A stretch of DNA of 42,711 bases from Hyphomicrobiales bacterium (GTDB lineage Bacteria; Pseudomonadota; Alphaproteobacteria; Rhizobiales; Rhizobiaceae): positions 2,285-44,995 of the forward strand of contig UCIT01000042.1 of the NCBI GenBank assembly GCA_900472625.1, written 5' to 3'. Position 1 is the stretch's first letter; each line of letters opens with the position of its first letter. The position numbers and the translations under genes were made by a program. Shown here piece after piece: positions 7,959 through 16,771 of the stretch. The notes beneath the pieces were generated by a model, which was not told the origin of the DNA, made no database searches, and saw only the letters and a list, made by a program, of their open reading frames with translations.

Positions 7959-8945
7959 TTAGAAGCGGTCGGAGACCTGGATGCCGGCCGGGCCGAGAAT
8001 GACGGCGATCAGCACCGGCAGGAAGAACAGGATCATCGGCACGGTCAGCTTCGGAGGTAGCGCCGCCGCCTTCTTTTCCGCCTCGTTCATCCGCTCGTCA
8101 CGGCCTTCCTGGGCCAGAACGCGCAATGCCTGCGAGATCGGCGTGCCGTAGCGGTCGGCCTGCATCAGGGCCTGCACGACCGACTGCACGATCGGTAGCT
8201 GCGTGCGCGTGCCGAGGTTTTCCAGCGCTATGCGGCGATCGGGCAGGAAGGAGAGCTCGGCCGTCGTCAGCACCATCTCTTCGGCCAGCGGCGGCGAGGC
8301 CTCGCCCAGTTCTTCCGATACGCGGCGCATTGCCGCTTCGATGGAGATACCGGATTCCACGCAGATCAGCATCAGGTCCAGTGCATCCGGCCACGCTCGC
8401 TTGATCGAATGCTGCCGTTTGCCCATCCGGTTGGAGATGAAGATATTAGGCGCGTAGAAGCCGGCGTAGGCCACGAACAGCGTGAGAAGGAAGCGGATCG
8501 GCGTCGGCTTGTCGACGAGGTGGTCGAGGCCGAAGACCCAGAACAGCGCCAGCGCGAAGAAGCCGAACGGCAGCAGGAAACGCGCCACGAGAAACATGTT
8601 GAGCGCGTTTTCGGACCGGTATCCGGCAGCCCGCAGCTTGTTGACCGTATTTTCGTCGACCAGCGCCTCGCGCAGATTGAAACGCTCGACGATCTGGCGA
8701 ACGGAGCGGTTGTTCTGGTTGCGCAGCGAGGCCTTGCTGCCCGTCGATTCGGCGTTCATGCGGGCGCGTTCGCGGGCGCGCATCTGTTCGCGCTCGGTCG
8801 ATACAGCTTTCATCCGCTTGTTGAGATCGCCGCGCTCGAAGAACGGCACGGCAACCGTGTAAAGTGTGGCGAACACCGCCAGCGCCACCAGCACGGCAAT
8901 CAGCATCGAGGGATCGGTCAGTGAACTGGCGAGATCGGATGACAT
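7959..8945 (-). CDS. tadC: Flp/Tad pilus inner-membrane platform protein TadC
   Basis: This is a type II secretion F-domain protein, 328 aa, forming with TadB the inner-membrane platform on which the CpaF ATPase acts. An N-terminal membrane segment (about 13-33) is followed by a charged cytoplasmic stretch and two hydrophobic segments around 120-160. The cytoplasmic T2SSF domain follows (ALDLMLICVESGISIEAAMR near 200-219, then VQALMQADRYGTPISQALRV), and a C-terminal membrane segment (PMILFFLPVLIAVILGPAGI) ends the protein. It is last in the cpa/tad operon, 13 bases after tadB. The Agrobacterium counterpart is in the ctp series. Confidence 0.94.
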   Translation of the reverse strand: MSSDLASSLTDPSMLIAVLVALAVFATLYTVAVPFFERGDLNKRMKAVSTEREQMRARERARMNAESTGSKASLRNQNNRSVRQIVERFNLREALVDENTVNKLRAAGYRSENALNMFLVARFLLPFGFFALALFWVFGLDHLVDKPTPIRFLLTLFVAYAGFYAPNIFISNRMGKRQHSIKRAWPDALDLMLICVESGISIEAAMRRVSEELGEASPPLAEEMVLTTAELSFLPDRRIALENLGTRTQLPIVQSVVQALMQADRYGTPISQALRVLAQEGRDERMNEAEKKAAALPPKLTVPMILFFLPVLIAVILGPAGIQVSDRF

Positions 8946-8958
8946 CGCATTTCCTCCG

Positions 8959-9966
8959 CTAGATATCGAAGCTGACCATGTTGCGCATGACGAAGATGCC
9001 GATCGACATCCAGATCGCCGAGGCGCCCATGATCAGGTGGCCGCGCGGATCCGTGAACAGGATCAGCATGTAGGCGGGTGAGGTGAGATAGACGAGCGTG
9101 GCCACGATGAAGGGCAAGGCGCCGATGATCACCGCCGAGGCCTTGGCTTCCATCGACAGCGCCTGCACCTTGGCCTTCATTTTCTTGCGTTCGCGCAGAA
9201 CCTTGGCGAGATTGCCGATCGCTTCCGAAAGATTGCCGCCGGCCTGCGACTGTATGGCGATGACGATCGCGAAGAAGTTCACCTCCTGCAGCGGCATGTG
9301 GTTGGTCATCCGCGAGCATGCGTCCGGCACGCTGAGGCCGATCTGCTGCGATTCCACCACGCGCCGGAATTCGCCCTTGACCGGCTCCTTGCCCTCGTTG
9401 GCAATCAGCCGGATGGCATCGTTGAGCGGTAGGCCGGATTTGATCGAGCGCACGATGACGTCGAGCGCGTTCGGAAATTCGGTGAGAAACTTATTCTGCC
9501 GACGCTTGATCAGGAACCCCAGGATCCAGCGTGGCAAGCCCAGGCCGGCAACGATGGGCAAGCCGAAAACCACCATCACCGGCGCGCCCAGCAGGAACGC
9601 GAGCGTCATCAAAACGAAGCCGAGTATGGCGCTGAACATGTAGAAGCGGCCGGGCGTGATCGACAGCCCAGCCTGCGTCAGGCGCGATTTCAGTGTCAGC
9701 TTCTTCTTGGCGTTTTCCTGTTGCCGCTTTTCCAGGTCCTTGAGGTTGTCCTGCATCGATTTTCGACGCTTGGACATTTCCTGCACCCGGTCGCGTGCCG
9801 CCTTTACATTCGACTTGTCGGCCTCGGCAGCTGCCACGCGGCTTACCCGGCTTGCGGCCTTCTTGTCGGTCTCCATTCGCGAAAAAAGGAAGCCGTAGCA
9901 CACCGCGCCGGCGGAGACGGCTGCCAGCGCGACAATGGCCAGAACGATGGGATCGAGACCGAACAT
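8959..9966 (-). CDS. tadB: Flp/Tad pilus inner-membrane platform protein TadB
   Basis: This is a 335-aa T2SSF-domain protein and paralogue of TadC. The N-terminal membrane segment is followed by a long charged, probably coiled-coil stretch (about 40-90, rich in Lys, Glu and Gln). Two membrane segments lie at about 108-150, then comes the T2SSF domain (FPNALDVIVRSIKSGLPLND near 163-182, then IAIQSQAGGNLSEAIGNLAK), and C-terminal membrane segments close the protein. It begins 4 bases after the cpaF stop and ends 13 bases before tadC, so the three genes are one transcription unit. Confidence 0.94.
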   Translation of the reverse strand: MFGLDPIVLAIVALAAVSAGAVCYGFLFSRMETDKKAASRVSRVAAAEADKSNVKAARDRVQEMSKRRKSMQDNLKDLEKRQQENAKKKLTLKSRLTQAGLSITPGRFYMFSAILGFVLMTLAFLLGAPVMVVFGLPIVAGLGLPRWILGFLIKRRQNKFLTEFPNALDVIVRSIKSGLPLNDAIRLIANEGKEPVKGEFRRVVESQQIGLSVPDACSRMTNHMPLQEVNFFAIVIAIQSQAGGNLSEAIGNLAKVLRERKKMKAKVQALSMEAKASAVIIGALPFIVATLVYLTSPAYMLILFTDPRGHLIMGASAIWMSIGIFVMRNMVSFDI

Positions 9967-9970
9967 CTGC

Positions 9971-11443
9971 TTAATCCTTCGACTTTTCTTCCATTTCGTC
10001 GAGCGCCGCGGCGAGGCGTTTTTCCTCGTTGTAGTAGCGGGCGCGGTCCCAGAAATGCGGCTTGCCGATACCGGTCGACTTGTGGCGGCCTATCAGCCGT
10101 CCGGAGGCATCCTCGCCCTCGATCTCGTAACGCATGAGGTCCTGGGTGATGATCACGTCGCCTTCCATCCCCATCACCTCGGTGATCTGGGTGATGCGGC
10201 GCGAACCATCGCGAAGACGGGCGGCCTGCACGACGATATCGACCGAACCGGAGATGATCTCGCGCACCGTCTTTGCCGGCAGCGTGAAGCCCCCCATGGC
10301 GATCATCGATTCGATACGGCTCAGGCATTCGCGCGGCGAGTTGGCGTGGATCGTGCCCATCGAGCCGTCGTGACCCGTGTTCATCGCCTGCAAAAGGTCG
10401 AACACCTCGGGTCCGCGCACTTCGCCGACGATGATACGTTCGGGGCGCATACGCAGGCAGTTCTTGACGAGATCGCGCATGGTGATCTCGCCTTCGCCTT
10501 CGATATTCGGCGGGCGGGTTTCGAGGCGCACCACGTGCGGCTGCTGCAGCTGCAGTTCGGCGGTGTCTTCGCAGGTGATGACGCGTTCGTCTCGGTCGAT
10601 ATAGTTGGTCAGGCAGTTCAGCAGCGTCGTCTTGCCAGAACCGGTACCGCCCGAGATCACGATGTTGCAGCGGACGCGGCCGATGATCTGCAACAGCGTC
10701 GCGCCTTCCGGCGTGATCGCGCCAAACTTGACGAGCTGATCCAGCGTCAGCTTGTCCTTCTTGAACTTACGAATTGTGAGAGCTGGTCCATCGATGGCCA
10801 GCGGCGGCGCGATGACGTTGACGCGCGAGCCATCGGGGAGACGGGCGTCGCAGATCGGGCTCGATTCATCGACGCGGCGACCGACCTGGCTGACGATGCG
10901 CTGGCAGATCGACAGCAGCTGCGCATTGTCGCGGAACCGCACTTCCGATTCCAGCGTCTTGCCGCCCACTTCGATGAAGGTGCGGCCGGACCCATTGACC
11001 ATGATGTCGGCGATGTCGTCGCGCGCCAAAAGCGGCTCCAACGGGCCGTATCCGAGTACGTCGTTGCAGATGTCGTCGAGCAGCTCTTCCTGCTCGGAGA
11101 TCGACATCGCGAAATTCTTGATGGTGATGATATCGTTGACGATATCGCGGATTTCCTCGCGCGCGCTCTCGCCGTCCAGCTTGGCCAGCTGCGACAGGTC
11201 GATCGTGTCGATCAGCGCCGAGAACACCTGCGCCTTGGTGTCGTAATACTCTTCCGTGCGGGCCGGGCGCTTGCGCTGCGGCGTCTGCATCGGCGGCGGC
11301 GTCACCTGCTGGCGGGTCTGCTCGCGTTGCGGCTCGACGAAAACCGCGGGCGACGTCGGTGGTGAGGGCGCAGCAACGGGTGGCGGCGGCGCGATTGTGC
11401 CGCCCGCCTTGCCAGATCCTTCGTTTCCGCGTTTTCCGAACAT
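9971..11443 (-). CDS. cpaF: Flp/Tad pilus secretion ATPase CpaF (TadA)
   Basis: This is a 490-aa hexameric secretion ATPase of the CpaF/TadA (VirB11/PulE-related) family that powers pilus assembly at the inner membrane. After a Pro-rich, low-complexity N-terminus (1-60) comes the N-terminal domain. The ATPase core has Walker A GGTGSGKT at 265-272, an Asp box region around 290-295 (CEDTAE), Walker B RIIVGEVRG at 336-344 and the His box GHDGSMGTIHAN at 357-368. All catalytic motifs are intact. It lies 29 bases after cpaE and directly before tadB. Confidence 0.97.
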   Translation of the reverse strand: MFGKRGNEGSGKAGGTIAPPPPVAAPSPPTSPAVFVEPQREQTRQQVTPPPMQTPQRKRPARTEEYYDTKAQVFSALIDTIDLSQLAKLDGESAREEIRDIVNDIITIKNFAMSISEQEELLDDICNDVLGYGPLEPLLARDDIADIMVNGSGRTFIEVGGKTLESEVRFRDNAQLLSICQRIVSQVGRRVDESSPICDARLPDGSRVNVIAPPLAIDGPALTIRKFKKDKLTLDQLVKFGAITPEGATLLQIIGRVRCNIVISGGTGSGKTTLLNCLTNYIDRDERVITCEDTAELQLQQPHVVRLETRPPNIEGEGEITMRDLVKNCLRMRPERIIVGEVRGPEVFDLLQAMNTGHDGSMGTIHANSPRECLSRIESMIAMGGFTLPAKTVREIISGSVDIVVQAARLRDGSRRITQITEVMGMEGDVIITQDLMRYEIEGEDASGRLIGRHKSTGIGKPHFWDRARYYNEEKRLAAALDEMEEKSKD

Positions 11444-11472
11444 GCCTTATTCCAATCCACTCATGGCGGGTG

Positions 11473-12753
11473 TCACTTGCGCTTCAGGAGGCCAAGAAGA
11501 CTGCTCTTCTTCGCCTTCTTAATCGCGATCCGGCCGGTAACGATGTGCGCCAGCTGCGAAAACGTCTCGGCGGTCGGCGATTTCGCATCCATCTCCGAAA
11601 TCATCCGGCCGCTGTTGGCGGCGGTTCCAAAGAGGTTGCTGTCGAACGGGATGATCGCCACCGGCTCACATTCCAGCGGTTCGCAGAAGTCCGATGGGGC
11701 GATCTCCGGCCGCTTCGGCATGCCCACCTGGTTGAGCACCAGATGCGGCGCCTTGTCGTTCGGGCGCATCTTGCGCAGCGCGTCGATCATGTTCTTGGTG
11801 TTACGCAGGTTGGCCAGATCGGGCGAGGCGCAGATCACCACCTCGTCGGCGCTGGCCAGAACCGAGCGCGTCCATTCGGACCACGCATGCGGCACGTCGA
11901 GAACGGTTACCGGCGCGGAGCGCTGCAGCACGTCCATCACGGGCTGGAATGCCTGTCCGTCGAAATCATAGGCTCGGTCGAGCAGCGAAGGAGCCGCCAG
12001 CAGCGAGAGGTTCTCCGAGCATTTCGTCAGCAGGCGGTCGAGAAACATCTCGTCCAGCCGCTCTGGCGCATAGACCGCTTCAGCGATCCCTTGCGTCGGG
12101 TCCTGGTCGAAATCGATGTTCGCCGTGCCGTAGGGTAGGTCGAGATCGGCGAGAATCGTCTCTGTCGAAAATAGCCGCGAGATGCCGAAGGCGCAATTGT
12201 GCGCGATGGTGGAAGAGCCGACGCCGCCCTTGGCGCCGATGAAGGCGATGCTGCGGCCGAGCGGCTCGGCGTCCGGATCGACGAAGATCGTCGCTAGCGC
12301 CGACATGATATCGGGCATGGCGACCGGCTGGACGATGTATTCCGAAATGCCGTTGCGGATCAGATCGCGATAGAGCGCGATGTCATTGTGATAGCCGACG
12401 ATGATCACCTTGGTCGAGGGATCGCAGACAGAAGCCAGCGGTGCCAGCTCGGTCAGGAGATGGGCGCTGTTCGCCCGTGTTTCGAGAATGATCAGGTTCG
12501 GCGTCGGCGCGCTGGAAAACATGTTCGCGGCCGCGGCGATGCCACCGCTGGTGATGCGCAGGCTGACCTTGGACATGCGCCGGTCGTTGCCGCACCGCTC
12601 CATCACCCGCTGCAGTTCCTCGCTTTCGCAGAAGGCGTGCACGGAGATGCGCGGCAGCGGCCGCATGTTCTCGAGCTCGCCGGCCCGCATTGCGTCGTCT
12701 GCGGGCGGAAACTCGGTGGGGTTGTTGATGTCGTATTCGACGGTGCTCATCAT
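11473..12753 (-). CDS. cpaE: Flp/Tad pilus localisation ATPase CpaE (TadZ)
   Basis: This is a 426-aa two-domain protein. Residues about 36-155 resemble an atypical receiver-like domain, and from 167 a MinD/ParA-type ATPase begins with the deviant Walker A GAKGGVGSST (173-182). CpaE/TadZ proteins mark the pole and place the pilus machinery there. The C-terminus ends in a basic tail (KKAKKSSLLGLLKRK). The start is ATG-ATG, so 12753 or 12750 is equally possible. It sits between cpaD (11 bases) and cpaF, as in Caulobacter and in Agrobacterium ctp loci. Confidence 0.94.
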   Translation of the reverse strand: MMSTVEYDINNPTEFPPADDAMRAGELENMRPLPRISVHAFCESEELQRVMERCGNDRRMSKVSLRITSGGIAAAANMFSSAPTPNLIILETRANSAHLLTELAPLASVCDPSTKVIIVGYHNDIALYRDLIRNGISEYIVQPVAMPDIMSALATIFVDPDAEPLGRSIAFIGAKGGVGSSTIAHNCAFGISRLFSTETILADLDLPYGTANIDFDQDPTQGIAEAVYAPERLDEMFLDRLLTKCSENLSLLAAPSLLDRAYDFDGQAFQPVMDVLQRSAPVTVLDVPHAWSEWTRSVLASADEVVICASPDLANLRNTKNMIDALRKMRPNDKAPHLVLNQVGMPKRPEIAPSDFCEPLECEPVAIIPFDSNLFGTAANSGRMISEMDAKSPTAETFSQLAHIVTGRIAIKKAKKSSLLGLLKRK

Positions 12754-12764
12754 TGGTCCTCGCC

Positions 12765-13520
12765 TCAGAAGCCGCTGGAGGAGCTGCCGCCGCCGCTCGC
12801 GATCGTCGTGGTATAGGTGCGGTATTCCTGGATCGCGGCGTTACGGCGTGTCGCATCGATCGGTGTCACACCGCGCGGCGCGACGAGGTCCTCTGGATTG
12901 GCGATCTGCGCTGCGAGGTTGTTCTGCGTCGCGCAGCCGAAGTTGTAGTAGTTCTGGTTGCTGAAGTCGTTGATCATGTCCTTCGGCCACTGGCCGCACT
13001 GCGACGTCATGGCGGTGGTACCGACGAAGGTGAGCCGGATCGGCGCCGCGTCCTTGGCGTCGAGGGTGACATAGGAGCTGTTGACGATCTTCGAGCTGGC
13101 GATGCCACGCGCGCTGAGTTCGGCGCGGACCTGGCCGCGCAGCTGTCGGGCGGCGTTGGAGTTCGGCGATCCCTCCGGCGTCAGCAGGTAGACCGGTCCG
13201 GTGGCGCGCGAGCCGTAAGTCTGGGCAAAGCCGCGGATCATGTCGCGCTGGGCGGTGTTCAGCCGGCGGTCGGTGGAGGCGACCGGAATATCGACCGACT
13301 GTTCGGCTTCGGTAACCACGATCGGATGACGCTGGCGATAGTCGTCGGGGATGCCGCCGGTGGTCAGCTGGTCGCGCGATGCGCAACCCGACAGCATTGC
13401 CGCGGCGACCGCCGCCGCTGCGATCAGCGACTTGGAAAAACCGCCATGCGAGGCGCTGGTCATGATCTGGGCCATAGGCTTGTCTCTGTTTTGTGCCATT
13501 GCTGATCCCGCTTCGCTCAT
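12765..13520 (-). CDS. cpaD: Flp/Tad pilus lipoprotein CpaD
   Basis: This is a 251-aa outer-membrane lipoprotein component of the pilus channel. A hydrophobic stretch (31-43) precedes the lipobox LSGC with lipidation Cys46. The mature region contains QLRGQVRAELSARGIASSKI, typical of CpaD. The C-terminus is Gly/Ser-rich. The start ATG at 13520 overlaps the cpaC stop in an ATGA arrangement, which supports this start although it gives a long n-region; internal ATGs would place the signal closer to the N-terminus. Translational coupling to the secretin is expected. Confidence 0.92.
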   Translation of the reverse strand: MSEAGSAMAQNRDKPMAQIMTSASHGGFSKSLIAAAAVAAAMLSGCASRDQLTTGGIPDDYRQRHPIVVTEAEQSVDIPVASTDRRLNTAQRDMIRGFAQTYGSRATGPVYLLTPEGSPNSNAARQLRGQVRAELSARGIASSKIVNSSYVTLDAKDAAPIRLTFVGTTAMTSQCGQWPKDMINDFSNQNYYNFGCATQNNLAAQIANPEDLVAPRGVTPIDATRRNAAIQEYRTYTTTIASGGGSSSSGF

Positions 13521-15022
13521 TTGTAGATGAACCCGATTGAGCCGTGGAACGGTGCGTCGGCAACTGATGTCTTGCCGCCGTAGACCTTGTTGACACGGTT
13601 CATGAAGAATGCGGCGCCGTCGTTCTCGGGGCTGAAATTGTCGTCGGGTCGGTTCAACTGGTTTCGGGCCACCGGACGCACGAGGTACGGCGTGGCGATG
13701 ATGACCAGTTCCGTTTCCTCGCGCTGGACCGTCCGCTGACGGAACAGCGTGCCGAGGATCGGGATCTTGTTGGCGCCGGGCGTCCCGTTCGACGTCTGCG
13801 AGACGTTGTCGCGGATCAGGCCGGCAAGCGCGATCGATCCGCCGGAAGGCAGTTCGACCGATGTTTCCGCCGAGCGGCGCTGGTAGGTCGGCAACGTCCC
13901 GGAGACGGATGGTGCCGGCTCGGAAACATTGGTCTTGATCTCCAGGCTGATGCGCCCGGCCGAAAGCACCACCGGCTTGAAGGAGAGATTGATGCCGTAG
14001 CTGTATGGGGTGACGGTCACGTTGCCGTCATTGTCGGTGGTCGAGTAAAGAACCTGGCCACCCGAATTGAAGGTCGCCGCCTGCCCCGAGATCGCCGTCA
14101 GGGTCGGCTCGGCCAGCGTCTTGACCACTTTCGCCTGCTCAAGCGCGCTCAGATAGGTCGAGATGTCGTACTTGCCGATCGAACTCTTGAACAACGCCGC
14201 AAGGCCGCCGCCCAGCGTTGCGGTCGCGCCGCTGCTGGCCGGTGCACCCAACTGTGCAACACTCAAGCCGCCCGAGTTGGAAACGAGATTGTCGAAGCCG
14301 ATCTGCTTCAGGATTTCGCGGCGAACTTCCGCGATCGTCACCTTCAGCGTGACCTGGTCTTCGCCTTCGATCTGCAGCAGGTTGATGACCTGCGAACTCT
14401 GCCGGTTTTCGGCAAACAGCGCCACCGATCCGTCACCGCCACCCTGACTGCTCGCCGTCTCCGTGCGAGTCGTCGCTTCGCCGCCCTTGAGGAAGACGCC
14501 GGCAAGATCGGCCGCCTGCGCGGCGTCCTGCGGCGTGCGCACCGTGCCTGTCAGCACGATGTTGTCGGAGACGATCTCGACGTTGATGTTGGAATCGGGA
14601 ATGAAGCGGCGCAGATTGGTCTGCAGCCCGCTGACATCGCGCTCGATGGCGATGTCGAGGCTGACGATCTGCTGGCCATCGGCGCCGAAGATGAAGATGT
14701 TCGTCTGTCCGACCGTCTTGCCGAACAGATAGATGCGGCGCGACGACCGCGTCACCGCATCGGCCATGGAGGGATCGGACACCAGGATATCGTGGGCATC
14801 GACCGGAAGATCGATGACAATCGCCTTCTTCAGGCCGAGCTTCAGGGATCTGTGCGCGCCGGCGCCGGTCTGGGTGATGTTGACCATGCCGTCGGAAGCA
14901 GCCTGTGCCACGCGAACGCCGATTGCCTGATCGACGAAGCCCGGCGCAAAGCCGGTGAAGCCGATCGTGAAGGAAAGGCAGCCTGCCATCAGGTGCTGCA
15001 TGTGCCGCTTGGAATTGCCCAT
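13517..15022 (-). CDS. cpaC: Flp/Tad pilus outer-membrane secretin CpaC (RcpA)
   Basis: This is a 501-aa secretin forming the outer-membrane pore for the Flp pilus. A signal peptide is followed by the secretin N-terminal pilus domain (around ILVSDPSMADAVTRSSRRIY) and a BON-like region (LRRFIPDSNINVEIVSDNI). The C-terminal secretin domain contains the typical stretches VTLKVTIAEVRREILKQIGF and SGGSIALAGLIRDN, then KIPILGTLFR. The ATG at 15022 has AAGGA about 7 bases upstream. A GTG at 15037, overlapping the cpaB stop as GTGA, would add five residues and is a real alternative. It is coupled to cpaB upstream and cpaD downstream. Confidence 0.95.
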   Translation of the reverse strand: MGNSKRHMQHLMAGCLSFTIGFTGFAPGFVDQAIGVRVAQAASDGMVNITQTGAGAHRSLKLGLKKAIVIDLPVDAHDILVSDPSMADAVTRSSRRIYLFGKTVGQTNIFIFGADGQQIVSLDIAIERDVSGLQTNLRRFIPDSNINVEIVSDNIVLTGTVRTPQDAAQAADLAGVFLKGGEATTRTETASSQGGGDGSVALFAENRQSSQVINLLQIEGEDQVTLKVTIAEVRREILKQIGFDNLVSNSGGLSVAQLGAPASSGATATLGGGLAALFKSSIGKYDISTYLSALEQAKVVKTLAEPTLTAISGQAATFNSGGQVLYSTTDNDGNVTVTPYSYGINLSFKPVVLSAGRISLEIKTNVSEPAPSVSGTLPTYQRRSAETSVELPSGGSIALAGLIRDNVSQTSNGTPGANKIPILGTLFRQRTVQREETELVIIATPYLVRPVARNQLNRPDDNFSPENDGAAFFMNRVNKVYGGKTSVADAPFHGSIGFIYK

Positions 15023-15033
15023 CTTCGTTTCCT

Positions 15034-15846
15034 TCACTCGGCTTTCGTCGCGGTGCTGTCGGTGACGATCGCCCCGGATTTGATGACCTGCACGATGGAA
15101 CTGCCATTGTCGCCGCTGAGGAGATAATCGGCGGCGCTGGTATCCGGCTCGCGGGCGTCGGCGACCGAGCGCAGCGCCAGCGACAGCCGGTCGGCCATCT
15201 GCTGTGCCACGGCCAGCACCTTCGTCTGGTCGGGTGTGAGTTCCAGCGTGGCCGTCGTGCCGACGACAGCCTTGGAGCCGTCATCCTTTTCCTGGACCTG
15301 CTGGTCGATCGCCAGAACGCGCACGTTGTTGAGCACGGTTTCGGTGAGATACTTGTCGCCGCTCTTTTCCTTGCGCACCATGATCAGGTCGACGCGGTCG
15401 TTCGGCAGGATGAAGCCGCCGGCGCCGGTTGCCACGGAGATTTCGGTCGCAACGGCGCGCTTGCCGGAAGGCAGCAGCGACGACATGATGCGGCTGTTGG
15501 AATCGGCGATCTTCTCGGCCCGGATCGGTTCGCCTTCGAAGATCGGCAGGCGGACGACTGCGCCTTGCATGTCCTTGATGGCGTCGGGCTTGTCGGTCTC
15601 GGTGATGAAGCCCTGCACGACGCCGCCTTTCGGCCACGCCATCCAGTGAACGGCCTTGTCGTCGAACCGCGCGCCGACCGGCAGGTTGGCGCTGGACACC
15701 AGCACGTTGACCGTCGGCTCCTTCTCCACGACCGACTGCACCTGGGTCACGACGGATCCGCGGCCGGCGAGGCTCATGGCGAGCACGCCGGCGAGACCTG
15801 CCGCTACGACAGCCACTCCAAGGATCAAAAGGCGGGCGGGTTTCAT
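15034..15846 (-). CDS. cpaB: Flp/Tad pilus assembly protein CpaB (RcpC)
   Basis: This is a 270-aa periplasmic or membrane-anchored protein with one N-terminal membrane segment (about 6-28) and a SAF domain (about 45-110, beginning VNVLVSSANLPVGARF). The RcpC/CpaB domain follows, containing GAGGFILPNDRVDLIMVRKE. CpaB is thought to stabilise or gate the secretin. The ATG at 15846 is preferred, with GGGGA upstream; an in-frame TTG one codon earlier is unlikely. It is first in the cpaB-tadC unit, 110 bases downstream of cpaA, and that gap carries a perfect CtrA-type box. Confidence 0.94.
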   Translation of the reverse strand: MKPARLLILGVAVVAAGLAGVLAMSLAGRGSVVTQVQSVVEKEPTVNVLVSSANLPVGARFDDKAVHWMAWPKGGVVQGFITETDKPDAIKDMQGAVVRLPIFEGEPIRAEKIADSNSRIMSSLLPSGKRAVATEISVATGAGGFILPNDRVDLIMVRKEKSGDKYLTETVLNNVRVLAIDQQVQEKDDGSKAVVGTTATLELTPDQTKVLAVAQQMADRLSLALRSVADAREPDTSAADYLLSGDNGSSIVQVIKSGAIVTDSTATKAE

Positions 15847-15935
15847 CAATGGTTCCCCAAGGAATCGAAATATTCGCTCCGGAGAATGAACCGCAATTGG
15901 TGTACTTATAGTTAACGAAAGACTTCCATCTTAGG

Positions 15936-15952
15936 TTAACCGGGCCTTAACG
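15936..15952 (-). promoter_or_regulatory. CtrA-type binding box upstream of cpaB
   Basis: The plus strand reads TTAACCGGGCCTTAAC at 15936-15951, a perfect TTAA-N7-TTAAC. On the minus strand, the cpaB sense strand, it reads TTAA-N7-TTAACC, also a full consensus. CtrA is the cell-cycle regulator of alphaproteobacteria and is known to control pilus genes in Caulobacter and Ensifer. The box lies 90-105 bases upstream of the cpaB ATG and just after the cpaA stop. Direct binding is inferred. Confidence 0.6.
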
Positions 15953-15956
15953 GCCG

Positions 15957-16469
15957 TTATTTCAGGCCTTCCAGAGCATTCAGGAACAAAGGCGAGGAAG
16001 GATAGGCAAAGAACCCGCCGATCGCGATGGCGATACCATAGGGGATCTTCTTGGCCATCAGGATAGAATTGGGAACGGGAAGGCCGATTGCCAGGATCGT
16101 GTCGGACTGCGCCCGGATGATCAGGATGACAAGGGTCGCCGCCCCACCCATGATGCCGACATAGGCTAGAAACTCGACCAGCGACGGGTTCAGCCCGAAC
16201 CACAGCGCCGCCGCGGTCAGGAGCTTGGCGTCGCCACCACCCATCGTGTTCGTCGCGAACAGGATGAAGCAGACGACAAAAACCGCGAGCGCGCCGGCAA
16301 GATGCGAGCCGAGCTGGGCAAGTGGCAGCCCCGTGAAAAGGGCGATTGCGAAGAACGCCAGGATGAGGATGACCGATGCCCGGTTGGGGATGGTCATCGT
16401 GAACAGATCGGAAAATGCCGCGATGGCGAGGCATAGGGGGAATATCACGAAGACTGAAGCTGCGATCAT
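15957..16469 (-). CDS. cpaA: prepilin peptidase CpaA (A24 family)
   Basis: This is a 170-aa integral-membrane aspartic peptidase that cleaves the Flp prepilin, and probably the TadE-like pseudopilins, after Gly. The two catalytic aspartates of the A24 family are present: Asp21 in the SDLFTMTIPNR segment and Asp80 in MGGGDAK (the GxGD motif). About five or six hydrophobic segments cover the rest. It is the short form without the N-methylation domain, as usual for Tad systems. It is separated from pilA by a strong terminator, so it needs read-through or its own promoter. In Agrobacterium the equivalent gene is ctpB. Confidence 0.93.
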   Translation of the reverse strand: MIAASVFVIFPLCLAIAAFSDLFTMTIPNRASVILILAFFAIALFTGLPLAQLGSHLAGALAVFVVCFILFATNTMGGGDAKLLTAAALWFGLNPSLVEFLAYVGIMGGAATLVILIIRAQSDTILAIGLPVPNSILMAKKIPYGIAIAIGGFFAYPSSPLFLNALEGLK

Positions 16470-16492
16470 TCTGCCAACCGATCCTTTAACAA

Positions 16493-16525
16493 GACAAAAG
16501 GCTCACTGCGCTTGCCAGTGAGCCT
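16493..16525 (-). terminator. intrinsic terminator after pilA
   Basis: AGGCTCACTG (16499-16508) and CAGTGAGCCT (16516-16525) form a perfect 10-bp stem with a 7-base loop. On the minus strand the stem is followed directly by TTTTGTCTTG. It lies 49 bases after the pilA stop and 30 bases before the cpaA start, so it should end most pilA transcripts and allow much higher pilin than cpa expression. Confidence 0.8.
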
Positions 16526-16573
16526 ATGTGTCACCAGGCTTGTTATCGCCCGACGTGCATGTTCTAGACGAAC

Positions 16574-16771
16574 TTAGCTGTTGGTACCGCCCGTAGCGGT
16601 AACAGCGTTGTTCATCTTGTTGCCGAGGCCGCTGAATACGGTGTTCAGCTTGGTGCCCAGGGTGCCGGCGCCGGTGATGAGCGCGACAGAGATGAGCGCT
16701 GCGATGAGGCCGTATTCAATTGCGGTTGCGCCAGATTCGTCTTTCAGGAAACGGCTTACAAGCTTGGTCAT
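16574..16771 (-). CDS. pilA: Flp family type IVb major pilin
   Basis: This is a 65-aa Flp prepilin. The short basic leader ends at Gly14 (FLKDESG), followed by the conserved mature start ATAIEYGLIAAL, with Glu at mature position +5 and Tyr at +6 as required for CpaA processing and assembly. A single hydrophobic segment runs to about residue 38, then a small polar tail rich in Asn, Thr and Gly. The ATG at 16771 has an AGGAG site five bases upstream; a longer in-frame reading to 16840 lacks such support. It is the first gene of the cluster. The Agrobacterium counterpart is ctpA. Confidence 0.95.
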   Translation of the reverse strand: MTKLVSRFLKDESGATAIEYGLIAALISVALITGAGTLGTKLNTVFSGLGNKMNNAVTATGGTNS

